Both the position numbers and the translations under genes were made by a program. 10,637 bases of DNA from an uncultured beta proteobacterium. GTDB taxonomy: Bacteria > Pseudomonadota > Gammaproteobacteria > Burkholderiales > Rhodocyclaceae. The notes under the pieces are model-generated. The model was not told the DNA's origin. It did no database searches and saw only the letters and a program-made list of their open reading frames with translations. Shown piece after piece: positions 5,975 through 10,637 of this stretch (position 1 is the stretch's first letter; each line of letters starts with the position of its first letter). The stretch is from contig CAIVZW010000821.1 of the NCBI GenBank assembly GCA_903910495.1, positions 1 through 10,637 on the forward strand, read 5' to 3'.

Positions 5975-6430
5975 ATGAGCAAGGGTTTTTGCTGTATCGG
6001 CCTGTTCAACCCCAAGACGCCGGGAAACGTCGGCTCGGTGCTGCGTGCGGCCGGTTGCTATGGCGTGAATACGGTTTTCTATACCGGCGTTCGCTACGAC
6101 CGCGCCAAGGAGTTCGTCACCGACACCAAGAAGGTGCACCAGAAAATACCGCTGATCGGCATTGACGATCTGCAGCAGGTCATCCCGCTCGGCTGCACGC
6201 CGGTCGCCGTTGAACTGGTCAAAGGCGCCAAAGCGCTGCCCGACTACACGCACCCGGAACGCGCGTTCTACATTTTCGGCCCGGAAGACGGCACGCTGGA
6301 CAAAACGATCCGCGCCTGGTGCACGGATGTGGTTTACATTCCTACCGTGGGCTGCATGAATCTCGCCGCGACGGTCAACGTCGTGCTTTACGACCGCCTG
6401 GCCAAAACTTGGAACAAAGACAAGTCCTAA
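5975..6430 (+). CDS. SpoU/TrmH-family RNA 2'-O-methyltransferase (TrmL-size)
   Basis: A 151-residue SPOUT-fold methyltransferase that would transfer a methyl group from S-adenosylmethionine to a ribose 2'-OH in tRNA or rRNA. The three family motifs are present: [13 protein letters not shown] (18-30) with the conserved Asn18 and Arg24, FGPEDGTL (101-108), and [20 protein letters not shown] (122-141), which form the trefoil knot and cofactor site. The length matches single-domain TrmL-like enzymes with no added RNA-binding domain. Motif 2 has EDGTL where many relatives have E-x2-GL, so equating it with E. coli TrmL is uncertain and I give no symbol. The start is fixed by an in-frame TGA at 5957-5959, only 15 bases before the ATG; no good ribosome binding site is seen. 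Its TAA interlocks with the rsmJ TAG on the other strand. Confidence 0.9.
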   Translation: MSKGFCCIGLFNPKTPGNVGSVLRAAGCYGVNTVFYTGVRYDRAKEFVTDTKKVHQKIPLIGIDDLQQVIPLGCTPVAVELVKGAKALPDYTHPERAFYIFGPEDGTLDKTIRAWCTDVVYIPTVGCMNLAATVNVVLYDRLAKTWNKDKS

Positions 6431-7215
6431 CCAGCCTTGGTCTTCAGCGATTTTTTCGGATAAATGTCGAAACGGCTCGATTTGCCTTCCAGCGCATAAG
6501 CGGGCATTTCGCCGGCAATGGCCGGGGCTTTGCGCGGCCGTTTGACGACCACCCGGTACGTGGCCAGCGCCAGTGCGGCTTCCAGCAAGGCCGGCGCATC
6601 ATCGTCATCACCGGCCAGCGAGCGAAACAGGCGCATCTCCTTCTTCACCAGTGCGCTCTTTTCGCGCTGCGGAAACATCGGATCAAGGTAAATCACCTGC
6701 GGCGCTTCGCCTTCCCACACGCCCATCAGTTCAATGGCGTTGCCGCAGACCAGATGCATCTGCGCCACGATCGGGGCCACCTCATGATCGGCCAGCGCAC
6801 GCTGCAACGCGTCTTCGAGCAGGGCCGCGATCAGGGGCTGGCGCTCGATCAGCGTCAGTGTGCAGCCCAGCCGGGCCAGCACGAAGGCATCGCGCCCGAG
6901 TCCGGCGGTAGCATCCAGAACATGCGGACGAATACCCGGCTGGATGCCGATCGCCCTGGCGATCATCTGCCCGCTCCCGCCACCGAATAGCCGGCGGTGC
7001 GCCACCGGGCCCGCGAGAAAATCCGCCCGCACCGGCCCCGCCGCGTGCGGACTCAAATCTACAAGTTGCAGACCCGAAGGCCCCACCTGCAAGGCAAACT
7101 CCGCCTCGCCCGCGGAGCGCAAGTGCAAGCGCTCGGCCCACGCGGCGGCGGCCTGCGCAAAAGCCGGTTCAAACGCTTCAACCCGGACGCTTGCGCTACG
7201 CCGTTCAGGACTCAA
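6427..7215 (-). CDS. rsmJ: 16S rRNA (guanine1516-N2)-methyltransferase RsmJ
   Basis: RsmJ methylates N2 of G1516 in 16S rRNA of the small ribosomal subunit, using S-adenosylmethionine. The 262-residue product shows the diagnostic blocks: [19 protein letters not shown] (73-91), the cofactor loop [18 protein letters not shown] (101-118), LIERQP (122-127) and the catalytic-site stretch [20 protein letters not shown] (176-195). The length is normal. The start is a TTG at 7215, since no in-frame ATG lies ahead of the conserved domain. It has no strong Shine-Dalgarno, and in-frame CTG codons upstream (for example 7224) cannot be excluded. It lies 23 bases after the ydfG stop in the same direction, so it is probably the last gene of the Old Yellow Enzyme-ydfG-rsmJ transcript. 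Its own stop overlaps the converging RNA methyltransferase gene. Confidence 0.93.
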   Translation of the reverse strand: MSPERRSASVRVEAFEPAFAQAAAAWAERLHLRSAGEAEFALQVGPSGLQLVDLSPHAAGPVRADFLAGPVAHRRLFGGGSGQMIARAIGIQPGIRPHVLDATAGLGRDAFVLARLGCTLTLIERQPLIAALLEDALQRALADHEVAPIVAQMHLVCGNAIELMGVWEGEAPQVIYLDPMFPQREKSALVKKEMRLFRSLAGDDDDAPALLEAALALATYRVVVKRPRKAPAIAGEMPAYALEGKSSRFDIYPKKSLKTKAG

Positions 7216-7238
7216 TGAAGACAGCCCGCCCAGGTTTC

Positions 7239-7994
7239 CTAAGCCACCGGATTGCGTTTGATGTTCAATGCGCCATAGCCCTGGCAGGTCGGCATCATTT
7301 CCAGGAAGTTGATGTTGACATGCGCCGGCAAGGTGGCAACCCAGTATGCCGCCTCGGCAATATCGGCGGTCGTCAGCGGCACCGTTCCCACATGCACTTT
7401 GGCCGCCGCCTCGTCGTTTCCGCGCAGGCGCACATTCCAGAATTCGCTGCCGCTGCTGAAGCCGGGGGAAATATTGGTCGAGCGCACCCCGGTTCCCGCC
7501 AGATCGGCACGCAGATTTTTGGTGAACTGCTCGACAAAAGCCTTGCTCGCACCATAGACATTGCCACCCGGATAGGGCGTAGAACTCGCGATGGAACCGA
7601 TATTGATGATCGTACCGCTGTTGCGCGCCACCATGTCGGGCAGGAGCGCATGCGTCATCGCCACCAGACCTTTGACATTGGTGTCAATCATGGTTTCCCA
7701 ATCAGACAGAACGGCCTGCTGTGCAGGTTCGGTTCCCAGCGCCAGACCGGCGTTGTTGATCAGCACATCTATCGGTTTCCAGTTGGGCGGCAGTCCTGCG
7801 ATAGCCTTGGTGATTGACAGCTTGTCGCTAACGTCCAGGGTGACCGGCAACAAGGCGGCGCCCAATTCCTGATGCAACCGGGCCAGTCTTTCCGTGCGCC
7901 GGGCAGCGGCAATCACCTGGTGCCCATGGCGGACAAACTTGCGGGCGATTTCCTCGCCAAAGCCTGAACTTGCTCCTGTAACCAAAACGATCAT
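7239..7994 (-). CDS. ydfG: NADP-dependent 3-hydroxy acid/serine dehydrogenase, YdfG-type SDR
   Basis: A classical short-chain dehydrogenase of 251 residues, close in whole-length pattern to E. coli YdfG, which oxidises serine and 3-hydroxy acids and also reduces malonic semialdehyde. Visible features are the cofactor motif TGASSGFG (6-13), Arg32-Arg33 favouring NADP, NNAG (80-83) followed by [17 protein letters not shown], and the catalytic Ser134, Tyr147 and Lys151 (YGASK). The C-terminal THE-type signature [15 protein letters not shown] (222-236) is typical of YdfG. I set the start at ATG 7994, which has AAAGGAG six bases upstream (8001-8007) and gives MIVLVTG. The frame remains open to 8129, but those 45 residues overlap the preceding gene's coding end and are not conserved in the family. 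It lies 52 bases after the Old Yellow Enzyme gene and 23 before rsmJ. Confidence 0.94.
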   Translation of the reverse strand: MIVLVTGASSGFGEEIARKFVRHGHQVIAAARRTERLARLHQELGAALLPVTLDVSDKLSITKAIAGLPPNWKPIDVLINNAGLALGTEPAQQAVLSDWETMIDTNVKGLVAMTHALLPDMVARNSGTIINIGSIASSTPYPGGNVYGASKAFVEQFTKNLRADLAGTGVRSTNISPGFSSGSEFWNVRLRGNDEAAAKVHVGTVPLTTADIAEAAYWVATLPAHVNINFLEMMPTCQGYGALNIKRNPVA

Positions 7995-8046
7995 GGATGA
8001 CTCCTTTGCCTGATTGAACGATTGATGGGTAGCTGCGTTGGTGCTC

Positions 8047-9129
8047 TCAGCGCGCCGTAGAACCAGCCGGTGCGGCACGCAGATACTGCACTGGCCAGGC
8101 CGCCGTCTGCCCCAATGCCTGAGCGGCACTCAGCGGCCAGTAAGGGTTGCGCAGGATTTCCCGGCCAACGAATACTAGGTCGGCCTGACCGCTGCGGACA
8201 ATGTGGTCGGCCTGAGCCGGCGAGGTGATCAGGCCAACGGCTGATGTAGGAATTCCTGCTTCGTGGCGCACCCGTTCGGCGAACTCGGTCTGGAACCCTG
8301 GGCCTATGGGCATTTTCGCGGTCAGCAGCATACCGCCGGTCGAAACATCGACCAGATCGACGCCGAGTCCTTTAAGTCCGCGGCACAATTCGACCGTTTC
8401 GTCGGCGCTCCAGCCGCCTTCGACCCAGTCGGTGGCCGACAGACGAATCAGCAGAGGCAGGCGATCCGGCCATTCGGCGCGCACCGCAGCGACCACCTCG
8501 CGCACCAGGCGCGTACGGTTCTCGAAGCTGCCACCGTAGGAGTCCGTGCGCTGGTTGGATAGCGGCGAGAGAAACTGATGCAGCAGATAGCCATGCGCCG
8601 CATGGATCTCAACGGACTGAAACCCGGCTTCACGCGCCCGCCGGGCGCCGGCTACAAACTGGGCGATGACCTGTCTGATGCCGGCAGCGTCAAGTTCGCG
8701 CGGCACGACAAAGTCGTCGCCATAGGCAAGGGGGGACGGACCGACGGGCAACCAGCCGCCTTCATTTTCGGGCAGCGATTTTTGCACTTGCCAGCCCGCA
8801 CCGACACTGGCCTTGCGTCCGGCATGGGCCAACTGCAGACCTGCCACACAACCCTGTTCCTGCACGAATCGCGCAATACGTGCCAGCGGTTCGATCTGTT
8901 TGTCATCCCAGAGTCCAAGATCGTACGGGCTGATCCGTCCTTCGGGGGCTACAGCGGTCGCCTCGATATTCATGTACGCCGCACCGCCGACAGCACGGCT
9001 GCTGTAATGCACGAAATGCCAGTCCGAGGCCATGCCGTCGTGCGCCGAATACTGGCACATGGCCGGAATGCCGATGCGGTTGCTCAGAACGATGTCACGC
9101 AGTTTGAGGGTGTCGAATAGGTGGGCCAT
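8047..9129 (-). CDS. NADH:flavin oxidoreductase, Old Yellow Enzyme of the XenA/YqjM class
   Basis: A 360-residue FMN-binding TIM-barrel ene-reductase that reduces activated C=C bonds in unsaturated carbonyls and often nitro compounds, with NAD(P)H as donor. It belongs to the thermophilic-like class: Cys25 in PAMCQYSA tunes the flavin, with Tyr27 nearby. Other active-site residues are Glu56, Gln99, His102 (GLQLAHAGRK), and the substrate-binding pair His176/His179 in IHAAHGYLLHQFLSP. FMN contacts include Arg229 and the GREILRNPYW segment (322-331). The length equals known XenA/YqjM proteins. The ATG at 9129 has AGGAAG seven bases upstream, and an extended -10 (TGC-TAAACT, minus strand 9165-9157) lies about 30 bases ahead of it. 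It heads a probable operon with ydfG and rsmJ and diverges from the MFS gene. The physiological substrate is unknown, and a detoxification role is an inference. Confidence 0.94.
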   Translation of the reverse strand: MAHLFDTLKLRDIVLSNRIGIPAMCQYSAHDGMASDWHFVHYSSRAVGGAAYMNIEATAVAPEGRISPYDLGLWDDKQIEPLARIARFVQEQGCVAGLQLAHAGRKASVGAGWQVQKSLPENEGGWLPVGPSPLAYGDDFVVPRELDAAGIRQVIAQFVAGARRAREAGFQSVEIHAAHGYLLHQFLSPLSNQRTDSYGGSFENRTRLVREVVAAVRAEWPDRLPLLIRLSATDWVEGGWSADETVELCRGLKGLGVDLVDVSTGGMLLTAKMPIGPGFQTEFAERVRHEAGIPTSAVGLITSPAQADHIVRSGQADLVFVGREILRNPYWPLSAAQALGQTAAWPVQYLRAAPAGSTAR

Positions 9130-9156
9130 GGTTTCGCTTCCTGATGGAGAGCATGC

Positions 9157-9165
9157 AGTTTAGCA
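9157..9165 (-). promoter_or_regulatory. Extended -10 promoter of the Old Yellow Enzyme operon
   Basis: On the minus strand TGC-TAAACT forms an extended -10 element about 30 bases upstream of the ATG at 9129. No good -35 is seen at 16-18 bp, as is common for extended -10 promoters. Confidence 0.4.
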
Positions 9166-9206
9166 CCTGGCAGACCGGTCGTCCCTTGCGGGCAGTTACC
9201 CGACCT

Positions 9207-9227
9207 GGAAACTTTCGGCTGGTTTCC
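9207..9227. repeat. 6-bp inverted repeat between the divergent genes
   Basis: GGAAAC (9207-9212) and GTTTCC (9222-9227) form a perfect inverted repeat around nine bases. It sits roughly midway between the two divergent promoters and could be an operator; it is short and no regulator is encoded next to it. Confidence 0.3.
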
Positions 9228-9267
9228 TGCGAGGAATAGTCATTGGGGGTTTTCCTGGGCTCCGCGC

Positions 9268-9276
9268 TGTTAAAAT
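9268..9276 (+). promoter_or_regulatory. Extended -10 promoter of the MFS gene, implying a leaderless transcript
   Basis: TGT-TAAAAT forms a good extended -10, with no recognisable -35 at the proper spacing. Only six bases separate TAAAAT from the ATG at 9283, so transcription should begin at or within a base or two of the start codon. No Shine-Dalgarno precedes the ATG, which agrees. Confidence 0.5.
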
Positions 9277-9282
9277 CATTGC

Positions 9283-10494
9283 ATGTGGACCAACCAACCC
9301 TCAGCTCTGCTGGCCCAAACTCAGTTCGTCCGCTTCTGGCTGGCCCGCCTGGCCGGTACCATAGCCATCCAGATGCTGATGGTCGCCGTGGCCTGGCAAA
9401 TGTACGACATTACCTCCAGCGCCTGGGATCTCGGTCTGGTTGGCCTGTTCCAGTTCGTGCCCGCGCTGCTGATGACCCTGCCCGCCGGACATGTGGTCGA
9501 CCGCTTGCACCGCGGTCGCATCTTCGCCGCCTGCATGCTGACGCAGACCGCCGTAGCCTTGCTGCTCGTCGCGGCAATACAGGGCGGATTTGCCACGCGC
9601 GAACTGATTCTGGTGGTTTCGGTGGCGCTGGGTGTGGCTCGTGCCTTCCAGATGCCGGCCCAGCAGGCCCTGACTCCGCAGCTGGTACCGAAGGAATTGC
9701 TCCAGCGCGCCATAGCCATGAGTACCAGCGGCATCCAGGTCGCCGTCATCTCCGGTCCGGCCCTCGGTGGCATACTCTATGTCGCCGGCGCCACAACGGT
9801 CTATGCTTGCTGCACCTTTCTGTCGCTGCTGTCGTGTGCGCTTACGCTTGCGCTGCGCTACCCGCATCGGCAATCCACTACGGCAGCCACATGGCGTAGC
9901 GTATTCGCCGGCGTGTCCTTCGTGTGGCAGCGCAAGGTATTGCTCGGGGCGATTTCACTCGATCTGTTTGCCGTGCTGCTGGGCGGTGCCGTTGCCCTGC
10001 TGCCGATCTATGCTCGCGACATTCTGGACGCCGGGCCCGTCGGTCTGGGTCTGCTGCGCTCGGCACCCGCAGTTGGCGCCCTGACCATGTCGCTGGTCAT
10101 CGCGCGCTGGCCGCTGCACCGCCGCGTCGGTCACCGTCTGCTGGCAGCCGTCGCGGTATTCGGCCTGGCCACCGTCGTTTTCGGTCTATCCACCCATTTC
10201 GGCCTGTCGCTGATCGCGCTGGCGGTTACCGGAGCGGCCGACAGCATCAGCGTAGTGACGCGTCAGACGCTGATGCAGTTGGAGACACCCGACGAAATGC
10301 GCGGCCGGGTGGCGGCGGTCAATTCAATCTTCATCGGCGCGTCCAACCAGCTCGGCGAATTCGAATCCGGCGCCACAGCGGCGCTGTTCGGCCCGGTCGG
10401 CTCGGTGGTGTTCGGCGGTATCGGGACGCTGCTGATCGCGGCAACGTGGCTGCGGCTGTTTCCGGCGCTGGCTCAGCGCGATCGCATGCTGTGA
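9283..10494 (+). CDS. MFS transporter, DHA3/EntS-like exporter
   Basis: A 403-residue inner-membrane permease with about twelve hydrophobic helices, of the drug/siderophore exporter type driven by the proton gradient. Recognisable features are the first helix after FVRFWLARLAG, the VAWQMYDITSSAWDLGLVGLFQFVP block (36-60), the motif A loop GHVVDRLHRGR (69-79), and FQMPAQQALTPQLVP (122-136). The late signature TPDEMRGRVAAVNSIFIGASNQLGEFESG (335-363) is typical of EntS-like proteins. No siderophore biosynthesis or receptor genes lie nearby, so the cargo cannot be assigned and the symbol is left blank. The start at ATG 9283 leaves 14 residues before the first helix, as usual in the family. It lacks a ribosome binding site and lies six bases after a -10 box, so translation may be leaderless. 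It diverges from the Old Yellow Enzyme operon across 153 bases. Confidence 0.92.
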   Translation: MWTNQPSALLAQTQFVRFWLARLAGTIAIQMLMVAVAWQMYDITSSAWDLGLVGLFQFVPALLMTLPAGHVVDRLHRGRIFAACMLTQTAVALLLVAAIQGGFATRELILVVSVALGVARAFQMPAQQALTPQLVPKELLQRAIAMSTSGIQVAVISGPALGGILYVAGATTVYACCTFLSLLSCALTLALRYPHRQSTTAATWRSVFAGVSFVWQRKVLLGAISLDLFAVLLGGAVALLPIYARDILDAGPVGLGLLRSAPAVGALTMSLVIARWPLHRRVGHRLLAAVAVFGLATVVFGLSTHFGLSLIALAVTGAADSISVVTRQTLMQLETPDEMRGRVAAVNSIFIGASNQLGEFESGATAALFGPVGSVVFGGIGTLLIAATWLRLFPALAQRDRML

Positions 10495-10534
10495 AGCACG
10501 GCCATTACAACAGGCCATGCTCCGCGCCTCGGGA

Positions 10535-10637
10535 TTATTGAGTCAGCACGGTGCAGTAATTACTTCGTTTGTGCATGTCGAAGCCAGCCCACACCTCGAC
10601 AGGATCATGGTGCAGCGATGAGAACTTTCCTGTTGAC
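10535..10637 (-). pseudogene. Possible IS110-family transposase N-terminal remnant
   Basis: The minus strand from the window end is open for 33 codons and ends at TAA (10535-10537). From a possible GTG start at 10594 it reads VWAGFDMHKRSNYCTVLTQ. This resembles the beginning of IS110-family transposases, where a hydrophobic strand precedes GxDxHK, the Asp being the first catalytic acid, followed by a second strand. Real proteins run on for over 300 residues, so if the likeness is right this is a broken 5' fragment. The match covers only about 18 residues and I cannot search it. It could be chance or the C-terminus of another gene entering from the right. Confidence 0.3.

Noticed and set aside
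5845..6165. Plus-strand ORF of 106 codons starting ahead of the RNA methyltransferase gene
   Set aside because: Most of it overlaps the methyltransferase gene in another frame, and the unique part has no recognisable features.
7995..8129. N-terminal extension of ydfG to an ATG-like start at 8129
   Set aside because: AAAGGAG stands six bases before ATG 7994, the product then starts at the conserved first strand, and the extension overlaps the coding end of the preceding gene.
10618..10637. ATG at 10618 opening MRTFLLT at the right edge
   Set aside because: Only seven codons are visible and there is no ribosome binding site at proper distance; it cannot be supported.
1..10637. tRNA, rRNA, CRISPR array or toxin-antitoxin pair
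   Set aside because: I scanned for clover-leaf patterns, regularly spaced direct repeats and paired small overlapping ORFs and saw none; intergenic gaps are short and mostly explained.

Overview
The window looks like chromosomal DNA of a GC-rich betaproteobacterium. A Rhodocyclales-type organism is my best guess, from the mix of RsmJ, YdfG, TRAP and XenA-like proteins; this is inference from protein family resemblance only. Nine complete protein genes fill most of it. The two ends carry traces of mobile DNA.

Left edge (1-660): an IS66-family insertion sequence runs out of the window. Its terminal inverted repeat ends at 164 and the N-terminus of its accessory TnpA-type protein lies at 1-87 on the minus strand. 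The insertion lies inside, or at the end of, an unrecognised minus-strand ORF (161-448), and the first bases of the IS supply that ORF's stop codon. The rest, up to 660, is non-coding and holds a probable terminator for the next operon.

Catabolic module (about 584-5673): a minus-strand group comprises a zinc-dependent medium-chain dehydrogenase (3618-4634) followed by a complete three-part TRAP transporter, dctP, dctQ and dctM. Diverging from it on the plus strand is a GntR/FCD-type regulator. The 313-base divergent region contains face-to-face promoters. They share an inverted TATRATATCAC block and have a FadR-like half-match between them. I read this as a locally regulated uptake and oxidation unit for a carboxylate or hydroxy-acid, probably sugar-acid-like; the substrate cannot be read from sequence alone.

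Housekeeping and redox module (5975-9129): a short SpoU/TrmH-family RNA methyltransferase on the plus strand converges with rsmJ so tightly that the stop codons interlock. rsmJ is the last gene of a probable minus-strand operon: Old Yellow Enzyme (XenA/YqjM type), then ydfG, then rsmJ.

Right edge (9130-10637): a DHA3/EntS-like MFS exporter diverges from the Old Yellow Enzyme gene and appears to be transcribed without a leader. Downstream, the last 100 bases on the minus strand encode a short peptide resembling the N-terminus of an IS110-family transposase, broken by a stop.

I found no tRNA, rRNA or CRISPR array. Nothing here is a clearly novel multi-gene system. The most informative points are the IS66 junction, the divergent promoter/operator, and the dyad symmetry ahead of dctP.
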